This document shows, piece by piece, positions 1 through 6,537 of a DNA stretch of 64,000 nt; positions within the stretch are counted from its first letter, which is position 1; each line of letters begins with the position of its first letter. The notes under the pieces were generated by a model that made no database searches, was not told the origin of the DNA, and saw nothing but the letters and a program-made list of their open reading frames with translations. Origin of the DNA: Flavobacterium selenitireducens. GTDB lineage: Bacteria; Bacteroidota; Bacteroidia; Flavobacteriales; Flavobacteriaceae. The stretch is from NCBI RefSeq assembly GCF_014748335.1, contig NZ_JAAVIY010000009.1:1-64000 (forward strand). The letters are read 5' to 3'. The position numbers and the translations under genes are program-made.

Positions 1-352
1 GGCGCAGCGAAGCGGAGCCGCAAAACGTCCAGCAATAAAATTCGTGAAAATCCGCAAATCCGCGGCAAAACAATTGCGGCGCAGCGAAGCGGAGCCGCCA
101 AACGTCTAGCAGTAAAATCCGTGAAAATCCGCAATCGCGGCAAAACAATCGCGGCGCAGCGAAGCGGAGCCGCAAAACGTTCAGCAAAAATCCGTGAAAA
201 TTCGCGAATTCGCGGCAAAACAATTCGGCGAAGCGGAGCCGCCAACCAAACGTCTAGCAGTAAATTCGTGAAAATCCGCAAATCCGCGGCAAAACAATGC
301 GGCGCAGCGAAGCGGAGCCGCAAAACACACAGCATAAAATCCGTGAAAATTA
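1..352. repeat. Tandem array of about 75-bp units, cut by the window edge
   Basis: Five head-to-tail units begin at 1, 78, 153, 227 and 301, giving spacings of 77, 75, 74 and 74 bp. Each opens with a GC-rich block (GCGCAGCGAAGCGGAGCCGC or a shortened form) followed by an AT-richer block with the words AATCCGTGAAAATCCGC and CGCGGCAAAACAAT. Units differ by scattered substitutions and short indels. The lengths are not multiples of three, so the reading frame that happens to run through 121-390 is not preserved between units and I do not call it a gene. There are no unique spacers, so this is not CRISPR. The array may continue to the left of the window. Confidence 0.85.
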
Positions 353-380
353 GCAGCGAAAGCCGATCCACTTACACTGA

Positions 381-414
381 CCCAAAATAAAAAACCACTC
401 CGTTTGGAGTGGTT
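381..414 (-). terminator. Rho-independent terminator of tRNA-Thr
   Basis: On the minus strand the ten-base arm AAACCACTCC, a four-base loop and the matching arm GGAGTGGTTT form a perfect hairpin at 392-414. It is followed at once by a run reading TTTTATTTT. It sits about 8 bases past the 3' end of the tRNA, the right place to end its transcript. Confidence 0.8.
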
Positions 415-421
415 TAACCTG

Positions 422-495
422 AGCCGATAGAGGGACTCGAACCCACGACCTGCTGATTACAAATCAGCTGCTCTAGCCAGCTGAGCTACACCGGC
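422..495 (-). tRNA. tRNA-Thr (anticodon UGU)
   Basis: The minus strand folds as a complete cloverleaf. The acceptor stem is GCCGGTG paired with TATCGGC through two G-U pairs. The D-loop region is TAGCTCAGCTGGCTAGAGC. The anticodon arm has stem GCTGA/TCAGC with loop TTTGTAA, and the T-arm contains GGTTCGAGTCC. The loop places TGT as the anticodon, reading ACA and other threonine codons. The discriminator base is U and no CCA is encoded. Confidence 0.95.
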
Positions 496-512
496 GTCTC
501 AGTATTGCGCTG

Positions 513-543
513 CAAATATAGAAGCGAAATTCAAATTTGCAAA
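513..543 (-). promoter_or_regulatory. Bacteroidetes-type promoter of tRNA-Thr
   Basis: On the minus strand TTTG (540-543) and TATATTTG (513-520) are separated by 19 bases. This matches the flavobacterial -33/-7 consensus TTG-N17-20-TAnnTTTG. Transcription would start some ten bases before the mature tRNA end. It is the clearest promoter in the window and supports the taxonomic call. Confidence 0.75.
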
Positions 544-565
544 AAAATATCGCCAGTTTTTTAGC

Positions 566-832
566 TTAAAGCGCGTTTATTTTTTCAACCAATTGGTTTG
601 CAGTCGCTTCAAGATCCTTCTGAATTTGGGCAAAATGAGCCTTTTTATCCTCAACTCCTTTAGCGTTCACTTTTTTAATCAGCGTGTCGAAAGCGACAAT
701 CGCTTCGTCGATAAGTGCATTGGTTTGCGGAGTCGGTTGACCATCTGTTGTCATCTCGTGGATGTAAACTGCCTCGATGATATCGCCCAATACGAAATTG
801 ATGTCTTTCTTGAGGTTTCTAACGTTTGCCAT
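566..832 (-). CDS. Small conserved-type helical protein, function unknown
   Basis: This gene encodes an 88-residue acidic protein predicted to be almost entirely helical, with no signal peptide, membrane segment or cysteine. The start MANVRNLKKDINF follows an A-rich leader and lies about 30 bases below a TACTTTTG -7 box. It resembles short flavobacterial hypothetical proteins encoded as single genes, but I cannot name a family. It lies between tRNA-Thr and manA with a 48-bp gap to manA, and having its own promoter element suggests separate transcription. A random ORF is unlikely given the full-length start, the regular heptad-like Leu/Ile/Val spacing and the promoter. Confidence 0.75.
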   Translation of the reverse strand: MANVRNLKKDINFVLGDIIEAVYIHEMTTDGQPTPQTNALIDEAIVAFDTLIKKVNAKGVEDKKAHFAQIQKDLEATANQLVEKINAL

Positions 833-860
833 TTCTCTTTATTATTTTGAATTGCGATTG

Positions 861-868
861 CAAAAGTA
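861..868 (-). promoter_or_regulatory. -7 promoter element upstream of the 88-aa gene
   Basis: The minus strand reads TACTTTTG, an exact TAnnTTTG match, 28 bases before the start codon at 832. No good TTG is seen at the -33 position. Confidence 0.4.
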
Positions 869-880
869 CACAAACTTTAT

Positions 881-1843
881 TTAAGGCACGTACACTTCGA
901 GTACCGATCCAAAACCGTCGAGTCGGAAATCACGCAATGCTGCCGGAATCAATATAGTATCGCCCATGCGGTATTCATACTTGTAGCCGTCGTGTTCAAT
1001 GCTGAAATGCCCGTCGACACACATATAAACGCGAAAACGATCGCCACCGGAATGCATTTCGGACTCGCCTCTAACCGGAATAAAACTGGTATGGAAATAC
1101 GGACAATTTACAATCGTATTGGCTTGGTTTTCCCGGTCGGAATAGGATTTTTGTGTATCGGTGGTTTCGTAATTGATCGCGTCAACGGCGAGATCGACGT
1201 GCAGGTCGCGCTTTTTCCCGTTGGCATCTACCCTGTCGAAGTCGTACAGACGATATGTGATATCAGATGTTTGCTGGATTTCGGCAATCAAAACGCCTGC
1301 CCCGATCGCGTGGACGGTTCCCGTTTCGAGAAAAAACACATCCCCGGCTTTTGTCTTGACGGTATCCAGGATATCGAGAAGCGAGCCTTGCTCGAGGTTA
1401 AACAGATATTCTTCACGACGCGAGCGATTCTTGAACCCGACGATGATGCGCGAATCAAAATCGGCTTGCATGACGTACCACATTTCGGTTTTGCCGAAAG
1501 AATTGTGGCGCTTCTTAGCCAACTCGTCGTTTGGATGCACCTGTATCGACAAGTCTTCGCGTGCGTCGAGGAATTTGAACAGCAACGGGAATTCGTTTCC
1601 GAAGCGCTCGTGTATTGGCGCACCGAGAATTTCATTCGGGAATTGCTCTAACAGTTCGTTCAGCGATTTTCCTTGGTACTCGCCATTGGAGACGACGCTG
1701 ACATCGCCTTTTACGCCCGAGAGCTCCCAGCTTTCGCCGGTAATGTCCGAAGTTATGTCTTTGTTGAGTACGGTTTTAAGTTTGGTTCCGCCCCAGATGC
1801 GTTCTTTGAGGATCGGATGGAATTGTATGGGATAGAGGTGCAT
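881..1843 (-). CDS. manA: Mannose-6-phosphate isomerase, class I (short bacterial type)
   Basis: This enzyme interconverts fructose 6-phosphate and mannose 6-phosphate in the cytoplasm, the entry to GDP-mannose and thus to mannose-derived surface sugars. The 320 residues match the short cupin form. Zinc ligands are visible as QVHP (Gln101, His103), Glu120 in KTEMWYV and His178 in ETGTVHAIGAG, followed by the TYRLYDFDR segment with the catalytic-region arginine. The start MHLYPIQFHPILKERIWGG is the expected N-terminus. It is transcribed alone or with the upstream pterin gene, 190 bp away across repeat-rich DNA. The supply of mannose precursors fits the large polysaccharide region later in the window, though the gene is not next to it. 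Confidence 0.93.
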   Translation of the reverse strand: MHLYPIQFHPILKERIWGGTKLKTVLNKDITSDITGESWELSGVKGDVSVVSNGEYQGKSLNELLEQFPNEILGAPIHERFGNEFPLLFKFLDAREDLSIQVHPNDELAKKRHNSFGKTEMWYVMQADFDSRIIVGFKNRSRREEYLFNLEQGSLLDILDTVKTKAGDVFFLETGTVHAIGAGVLIAEIQQTSDITYRLYDFDRVDANGKKRDLHVDLAVDAINYETTDTQKSYSDRENQANTIVNCPYFHTSFIPVRGESEMHSGGDRFRVYMCVDGHFSIEHDGYKYEYRMGDTILIPAALRDFRLDGFGSVLEVYVP

Positions 1844-1872
1844 TTATTGTTGATTTGTTGATTCGATTTGTT

Positions 1873-1954
1873 GTTTAAAGTTCAAGGTTTAAAGTTTAAG
1901 GTTAACGACATAATGTCATTGCGACAACAACTTTAAACGTTAAACTTTAAACAT
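1873..1954. repeat. Opposed low-complexity arms (GTTTAAAGTT family)
   Basis: The left arm (1873-1905) is built from GTTTAAAGTT-like words. The right arm (1928-1954) is built from their complements AACTTTAAAC. The short palindrome GACATAATGTC lies between them at 1907-1917. The two arms could pair imperfectly as a long stem. The stretch lies upstream of manA and no gene is seen in it. Confidence 0.6.
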
Positions 1955-1961
1955 TTAATTT

Positions 1962-2012
1962 CTAGCCCGCGGTTTTACAAAAAGCTAGTAGCGGCAGCCG
2001 GATCAAGCTCCC
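1962..2012. repeat. Dispersed intergenic element, short copy
   Basis: This copy contains TAGCCCGCGG at the left and AAAGCTAGTAGCGGCAGCCGG plus ATCAAGCT at the right. The right half matches the element at 8161-8190 (AAAGCTAATAGCGGTCAGCC) almost base for base. Both copies lie just downstream of a minus-strand gene. The layout recalls a short dispersed repeat common in flavobacterial genomes, which is recollection and not checked. Confidence 0.5.
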
Positions 2013-2035
2013 AGAAACAGAAACTAAATTAGGAA

Positions 2036-2446
2036 TTATTCCCCTCGGTAAGTTACAAAATTTCGAGGTGTTTCGTACAACGTGATCTCAAGATCAAGCG
2101 CAGGGTCGAGCCGCTTCCGGAGTTTGCGCCAAATCACGTACGCTATGTGTTCGGCCGTAGGAATGAGTTCGGCGAATTCGGGAACATCGAGATTGAGGTT
2201 TTTGTGGTCGAATGAAACTTCCACTTCGTCGTAAATAAGGTCCGCGAGCGTTTTGATGTCGATCACATAACCCGTTTCCGGATTGACCGCACCGGTGACG
2301 CTTGCTACCAACTCGTAATTGTGTCCGTGAAAGTTGGCGTTGTTGCACTTCCCGAACACCGAATCGTTTTTCTCGAACGACCAGTCAGGGCGATACAGCC
2401 GATGGGCGGCGTTGAAGTGGGCTTTGCGGGAGACGGTGATTTTCAC
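2036..2446 (-). CDS. 6-pyruvoyl-tetrahydropterin synthase / QueD family protein
   Basis: This is a 136-residue T-fold enzyme acting on dihydroneopterin triphosphate. Zinc ligands are His15 (FNAAHR) and the HGH pair His40/His42. The presumed catalytic cysteine is Cys34, and SFDHKNLN and LYETPRN carry the remaining active-site Asp/His and Glu. The spacing Cys-x5-His-Gly-His is that of the animal PTPS type (KCNNxNxHGHNY). Bacterial QueD has Cys-x3-His-Gly-His. The product may therefore be 6-pyruvoyl-tetrahydropterin instead of 6-carboxy-tetrahydropterin. No other queuosine or pterin gene is adjacent. The protein family is certain and the substrate outcome is inference. Confidence 0.88.
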   Translation of the reverse strand: MKITVSRKAHFNAAHRLYRPDWSFEKNDSVFGKCNNANFHGHNYELVASVTGAVNPETGYVIDIKTLADLIYDEVEVSFDHKNLNLDVPEFAELIPTAEHIAYVIWRKLRKRLDPALDLEITLYETPRNFVTYRGE

Positions 2447-2450
2447 GGTA

Positions 2451-2598
2451 GTTGGTGGTTGATAGTTGATGGTTGATGGTTGATAGTTGTTAGTTGTCAG
2501 TTAATGGTTGAAAGTTGATAGTTGTTAGTTGATAGTTGTTAGTTGATAGTTGTTAGTTGATAATTGAGAGTTGTTAGTTGAGAGTTGTCAGTTGATGG
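2451..2598. repeat. Microrepeat array of GTTGATAGTTGTTA-type words
   Basis: The gap between idi and the pterin gene is filled with imperfect copies of GTTGATAGTTG and GTTAGTTGATA. All are in one orientation, with an irregular 7- or 14-base rhythm. No ORF or hairpin is apparent. It is one of several such word-like intergenic arrays in the first 20 kb. Confidence 0.7.
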
Positions 2599-2607
2599 TG
2601 ATCAGCT

Positions 2608-3135
2608 TTATACTTTGTGAACTTCGATGTAGTGATAAAATTCGTCGAAGATAATGCGTGTCCAAATCGTATAAAGTTCCGGATGACGCTCCATGTCCGA
2701 CTTGACGTCGTCGATCGCCATCCATTTCCAGCTTTCGACTTCTTCAGGATTTACCTGAGGTTCTCCATCGTAAAATCCGATCATGACGTGGTCGAGTTCG
2801 TGTTCGGTAAGCCCATTGTCAAAAGGCGCTTTGTAAATGAAATGGAAGAGCTCGCGCAACTCGGTCTCAAAGCCCATTTCCTCTCTCAAACGCCTCGTCC
2901 CTGCCTCGAGATTGGTTTCGCCTTGGCGCTGGTGGCTGCAACAGGTGTTGGTCCACAACAAGGGCGAATGGTATTTTTGGGAGGCGCGCTGCTGCAACAT
3001 CAATTCGTTTTTCCCGTTGAGGATAAAAACCGAAAATGCGCGGTGCAACACGGCTTTTTCGTGGGCTTCGAGCTTGGGCATCAAGCCGATCTGCTCGTCT
3101 CGTTCGTTGACTAGGATAACTTTTTCTTCGTTCAT
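2608..3135 (-). CDS. idi: Isopentenyl-diphosphate delta-isomerase, type I (Nudix fold)
   Basis: This enzyme converts isopentenyl diphosphate to dimethylallyl diphosphate for isoprenoid synthesis, including the undecaprenyl carrier used in the polysaccharide region. It has 175 residues, normal for bacterial type I enzymes. The catalytic cysteine region WTNTCCSH (62-68) is present, as are the Nudix-like GETNLEAGTRRLREEMGFE helix (about 72-90) and the acidic EHELDHV motif (111-117). The start MNEEKVILVNERDEQIG is typical. A TACTTTTG box lies 13 bases upstream, which would give a very short leader. Confidence 0.95.
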   Translation of the reverse strand: MNEEKVILVNERDEQIGLMPKLEAHEKAVLHRAFSVFILNGKNELMLQQRASQKYHSPLLWTNTCCSHQRQGETNLEAGTRRLREEMGFETELRELFHFIYKAPFDNGLTEHELDHVMIGFYDGEPQVNPEEVESWKWMAIDDVKSDMERHPELYTIWTRIIFDEFYHYIEVHKV

Positions 3136-3147
3136 GGCTCAAAGTTC

Positions 3148-3155
3148 CAAAAGTA
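3148..3155 (-). promoter_or_regulatory. -7 promoter element of idi
   Basis: TACTTTTG on the minus strand is an exact TAnnTTTG match 13 bases before the idi start. A weak TTTA lies about 20 bases further upstream. Confidence 0.4.
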
Positions 3156-3165
3156 ATGAATCTGT

Positions 3166-3303
3166 TTGAAGCGTCTAAATGTTATTTTCCAAAACATTTG
3201 GAGAAAAACCGGGCTGGGTTACGCGATTGTTGCCATATCGTTTATCGGATTCAAGGTTCTCGCACAACGCAAAATCGGCCAAAGCAACCGGGCGTTTCGA
3301 TAG
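3166..3303 (+). CDS. Possible small single-pass membrane protein (TTG start)
   Basis: A 45-codon frame opens at a TTG (3166) and ends at TAG (3301-3303), divergent from idi with a 30-bp gap. It reads MKRLNVIFQNIWRKTG, then one hydrophobic helix LGYAIVAISFIGFKVLA, then a basic tail QRKIGQSNRAFR. The positive-hydrophobic-positive layout is what a short membrane protein would show, and it is too short for usual ORF cut-offs. No family is recognised. Against it are the rare start codon and the absence of a clear plus-strand promoter. It may also be a decayed end of a longer gene. Confidence 0.35.
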   Translation: MKRLNVIFQNIWRKTGLGYAIVAISFIGFKVLAQRKIGQSNRAFR

Positions 3304-3562
3304 CCGACGAGCCAATCTTGCCGGACTCGCGATTCGTAAAAGCACGTAAACCTGGCGATTACCTATATTCCGCTGTCAATCTCCGCAACATCGTCGGTAG
3401 GAAAAATCCTGTTTACCATCGACTTTGCGTTAAAAATATAGATGCGTGCTGCTACGGTAATACTTTTTCGTTTAAATTTACGTTTGCCAAAAATCTGCTA
3501 AATCATTGGAATTTAATTTCCTACCTTCAAAATTACAGCTGCTAACCTACGCCCTTGATTTT
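3304..3562. other. Intergenic stretch with no convincing gene
   Basis: I see no start-to-stop frame with protein-like composition, no hairpin with a T-run and no repeat. It becomes AT-rich towards the start of the next gene, where the promoter of that gene presumably lies. Confidence 0.4.
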
Positions 3563-4549
3563 ATGACGAAGTACTTTTTAAGTTTTCTATTGCTGTTCGG
3601 ACTATTTTGCTATCCGCAGTTGGCCAACGAATCCAACCTCGTTGCGGACAATGGCGCAAATACCTCTTCGCGCACGACAAAAGCCGGGTCGGGCAGCGCA
3701 TTAGACGCCAAACACCTTTCGGAGGCTTTGCTCCTCGAACGGTTTTCCGGTGCGTCAGCCGAGCATAAAATCGCCATTGCCGAAGAGCTTGTCGAACGCA
3801 AATCTGCCAAAGTCACGGAATTATTTGGGAAACTGCTTACAGATGACAGTGTCGTGGAGCGCAAAATGGGCTCGATTTCCTATCCGACGAATCCGGCGAG
3901 CGAACTATATGCCGCCGTGGCCCATCAAAAGGAAAAGGCCGAGCGCAAGAAATACTACGAAAGGACCACGACGAAAGGATTGCAGAAAGAACTCAAGGGT
4001 ATGTTCGGGCGCGATTACGACACTAAATGGACGATTGCCGAAACAGACGCCTGCCTTTCGAAATTGACGGCGATGGCATTGGCGGACAACAACGTGTCCC
4101 CGCGAACGCTCAGCTCGATCTTCTACACGAACGGCTTTAAGAGCAAAAATTACGCGAGGGTAAAACACTTTGCAACGAGATATCCCACCGCTGAAATATT
4201 GGCGACATTGGCCAATTTCAAGAATCCATCGGACATTTCATATCTGACCAAGCACGCCCAGGCGTCGTACCTTGCCTATGCCCACTATCCGCATGCCGCG
4301 TTTTTCCCGACATTACAGATGAACGTCGACAATGATTACGAAAACAAGGATTTCCAGAACGCGATTACGGCCTACAAAAATTCGGATTCCAGGGTGTTGC
4401 TCGAGAAAATATGCGCGAACATCTGCAAAAACAACGTGGTCAAAATGAACCGTGACGACAAATTGTTCCAGCTGTATTCGATAGTGGAAAAGAGCAATTG
4501 CCGATTGTACGATCCTGTCCTCAAGAAAATCGACAAACTTATGATGTAA
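3563..4549 (+). CDS. Secreted or periplasmic protein of unknown function
   Basis: I start the gene at 3563, not at the earlier in-frame ATG (3506), because MTKYFLSFLLLFGLFCYPQL is a clean signal peptide and the extra upstream residues are not. The mature protein of about 310 residues is rich in charged helices (for example KIAIAEELVERKSAKVTELF). Its evenly spaced helical pairs could form an alpha-solenoid of HEAT type, but no repeat family is certain. There is no enzyme motif and no membrane anchor at the C-terminus. It stands alone, divergent from idi and convergent with the FAD oxidoreductase, and is followed by a terminator hairpin. Function is unknown. Confidence 0.75.
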   Translation: MTKYFLSFLLLFGLFCYPQLANESNLVADNGANTSSRTTKAGSGSALDAKHLSEALLLERFSGASAEHKIAIAEELVERKSAKVTELFGKLLTDDSVVERKMGSISYPTNPASELYAAVAHQKEKAERKKYYERTTTKGLQKELKGMFGRDYDTKWTIAETDACLSKLTAMALADNNVSPRTLSSIFYTNGFKSKNYARVKHFATRYPTAEILATLANFKNPSDISYLTKHAQASYLAYAHYPHAAFFPTLQMNVDNDYENKDFQNAITAYKNSDSRVLLEKICANICKNNVVKMNRDDKLFQLYSIVEKSNCRLYDPVLKKIDKLMM

Positions 4550-4555
4550 CGAAAG

Positions 4556-4577
4556 TCCTGCGAAAGCGGGATTTTTT
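4556..4577 (+). terminator. Rho-independent terminator with GAAA tetraloop
   Basis: TCCTGC, a GAAA loop and GCGGGA form a six-pair stem (two G-U pairs) followed by TTTTTT. It lies seven bases after the stop of the secreted-protein gene. Its T-run overlaps the stop codon of the convergent FAD gene. Confidence 0.6.
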
Positions 4578-6141
4578 ATTTGCCGAGAATAGCTTCGGCG
4601 GCGCGAATGGCGCACTTTTCACCATCGATTGCGGCAGAAATGATACCGCCTGCATAACCTGCGCCTTCTCCACAAGGATAAAGTCCTTTGATTTGCACAT
4701 GTTCGAGCGTTTCCGGATGTCGCGGGATACGCACTGGCGACGAGGTTCGGGATTCAGGTGCGTGTAAAATTGCATCATTCGTGAAATAACCTTTCATCGA
4801 TTTCCCGAATTCCACGAAACCTTCTCGTAGGATTTGAGTGAGGAAGCCGGGGAAAACCTGGCCCATTTCCACCGATTCCGTTCCCGGAACATACGATGTT
4901 TTTGGAATGTCTGAGGATTTTTTGGATTGGGAAAAGTCGACCATGCGTTGGGCCGGAACTTTTTGGGTTTGGCCGGCCAACTCAAACGCGCGTCGTTCGA
5001 TACTTTTTTGGAATTCCATTCCCGCCAGCGGCCCGAATTTAGCGAACGGCTTGAAATCTTCGTGCTTGAGCTCGACTACGATTCCTGAATTGGCCGTAAT
5101 TTGATCGCGCTTGGACGGCGACCATCCGTTCGTCACCACTTCGCCCGGACTCGTCGCACAAGGCGCTATTACACCGCCGGGACACATGCAGAACGAATAC
5201 ATTCCGCGGCCGCTGACCTGTTTCACTATTGAATAAGGAGCGGGCGGCAGGAATTCACCGCGATAATCACAACTGTACTGGATCTGGTCGATGAGCTGTT
5301 GCGGATGCTCGGCACGAACGCCTAGAGCGAAAGGTTTGGCTTCGATTTCGATTCCCTTCCTATACAACAATTCGAATATGTCGCGGGCCGAATGTCCTGT
5401 CGCCAAAATCAATTTACTGGCTTCGATTGTGTCTCCGTTTTGCGTCACGATCCCTTGGATTTCGTTTGCCTTCACGATAATGTCGTCGACGCGGGTATCA
5501 AACAAAACTTTTCCACCGAACTCGATGATCTTTTCGCGAATGTCCTCAATGATTTTAGGAAGTTTGTTGGTTCCGATATGCGGATGCGCTTCGACGAGAA
5601 TGTCCGGAGTCGCGCCGAAAGCTACGAGCAGTTTTAAGATTCGGTCGACGTCGCCCCTTTTTTTGGAACGGGTGTACAATTTCCCGTCGGAATACGTACC
5701 GGCTCCGCCTTCGCCGAAACAGTAGTTGGAATCTGGATTGACGATATGGTCGCGGTTGATCGACTTAAGGTCGCGTCTGCGTCCGCGTACGTCTTTACCT
5801 CGTTCGATCACGATCGGCTTCAAACCCAATTCAATGAGTTGCAAGGCTGCGAACAGTCCGGCGGGACCGGCGCCAACCACAATCACTTCCTGGGCATTCG
5901 CGACATTTTTGTAATCCGGAATTTCGATCTTTTGCTCCGAAACCGATTCGCCCGCAAAGAAAATCTCGAGTTTAAGATTGATCTTGATACTGCGTTGACG
6001 CGCGTCGATCGAACGTTTAAGAATGTTGACGTGCTGGATTTCCTGAGGCGAAGTGCGCAACAACTGTGCGACGTGCTCCTTCAAGAACACATTCTGGGTC
6101 GCCTGTTCTGGCGAAACTTGGATGAGAAGCTCTTTTGGCAT
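4576..6141 (-). CDS. FAD-dependent oxidoreductase (uncharacterised dehydrogenase family, COG2509-like)
   Basis: This is a 521-residue cytoplasmic flavoprotein. The dinucleotide-binding motif GAGPAG is at residues 90-95, preceded by a small N-terminal alpha/beta domain (1-75). Other family signatures are GEGGAGTYSDGKLYTR, ATGHSARDIFELL, MCPGGVIAPCAT and the C-terminal YPCGEGAGYAGGIISAA, which closes the FAD site. I start at 6141 (MPKELLIQVSPEQ). The longer frame to 6237 adds a Cys/Phe-rich stretch that looks untranslated. The physiological substrate is not known for this family. Convergent neighbours overlap at the terminator, so it is probably monocistronic. Confidence 0.88.
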   Translation of the reverse strand: MPKELLIQVSPEQATQNVFLKEHVAQLLRTSPQEIQHVNILKRSIDARQRSIKINLKLEIFFAGESVSEQKIEIPDYKNVANAQEVIVVGAGPAGLFAALQLIELGLKPIVIERGKDVRGRRRDLKSINRDHIVNPDSNYCFGEGGAGTYSDGKLYTRSKKRGDVDRILKLLVAFGATPDILVEAHPHIGTNKLPKIIEDIREKIIEFGGKVLFDTRVDDIIVKANEIQGIVTQNGDTIEASKLILATGHSARDIFELLYRKGIEIEAKPFALGVRAEHPQQLIDQIQYSCDYRGEFLPPAPYSIVKQVSGRGMYSFCMCPGGVIAPCATSPGEVVTNGWSPSKRDQITANSGIVVELKHEDFKPFAKFGPLAGMEFQKSIERRAFELAGQTQKVPAQRMVDFSQSKKSSDIPKTSYVPGTESVEMGQVFPGFLTQILREGFVEFGKSMKGYFTNDAILHAPESRTSSPVRIPRHPETLEHVQIKGLYPCGEGAGYAGGIISAAIDGEKCAIRAAEAILGK

Positions 6142-6170
6142 GGGACAAAAATAGTGAAAGTGGATGGAAG

Positions 6171-6199
6171 AAGTGCTAAAGTGCTGAAGTGCTAAAGTG
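6171..6199. repeat. Short AAGTGCTAAAGTGCTG microrepeat
   Basis: Three head-to-tail copies of AAGTGCTAA/GAAGTGC words lie about 30 bases upstream of the FAD gene. No function is apparent. Confidence 0.6.
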
Positions 6200-6252
6200 A
6201 GTGATGACGTGCAGAAACAAAAAATGTTGCCTCTCACCCGTGTTTAACTTAT

Positions 6253-6260
6253 TACCTTTG
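6253..6260 (+). promoter_or_regulatory. -7 promoter element for the 78-aa gene
   Basis: TACCTTTG is an exact TAnnTTTG match 40 bases before the ATG at 6301. No -33 TTG lies at the right spacing. Confidence 0.4.
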
Positions 6261-6300
6261 TCACGCCAACACTTTCGCAATTTAACGTTCCAGCAATCCC

Positions 6301-6537
6301 ATGAGAAAAATAAAAATGATCTGGGATTTCCGAGGGCCCGCCGCCGCCAAAACCGCCGAGCACCACGAAATCCATCTTAAAGAATACATCGCAATCGAAA
6401 AATTACCGCTGGAAATAACCGGTTTTGAATCGCTTAACGAAATGCACGCCATTGCGTTCGTCGTCGTGACCGATGCCGAAATGATCCAGGTTCGCGATGC
6501 TTTAAAGCCGCATCGGGGAGAAGTTTACGAGGGCTAA
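6301..6537 (+). CDS. Small conserved-type protein, function unknown
   Basis: This gene encodes a 78-residue soluble protein. It begins MRKIKMIWDFRGPAAAKTAE and carries a histidine cluster (AEHHEIHLKEY) and a C-terminal VVVTDAEMIQVRDALKPHRG segment. Composition is that of a compact alpha/beta domain, and I recognise no family. Its stop codon overlaps the stop of the convergent thioredoxin-like lipoprotein gene (stops at 6535-6537 and 6534-6536). It has its own promoter element and is well away from other plus-strand genes. Confidence 0.7.
   Translation: MRKIKMIWDFRGPAAAKTAEHHEIHLKEYIAIEKLPLEITGFESLNEMHAIAFVVVTDAEMIQVRDALKPHRGEVYEG

Noticed and set aside
1..352. Possible CRISPR array
   Set aside because: The whole unit repeats, with no unique spacers and no cas genes nearby.
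121..390. 89-codon frame running through the tandem array
   Set aside because: Unit lengths are not multiples of three, the translation is basic and repetitive, and the frame is not kept between units.
992..1651. Long antisense frames over manA and over other genes
   Set aside because: These arise from codon bias of the real gene on the other strand. The real frames have family motifs and the antisense frames have none.
3156..3545. 129-codon plus-strand frame between idi and the secreted-protein gene
   Set aside because: Composition is not protein-like, there is no hydrophobic core, and the 45-codon frame in another phase is more convincing.
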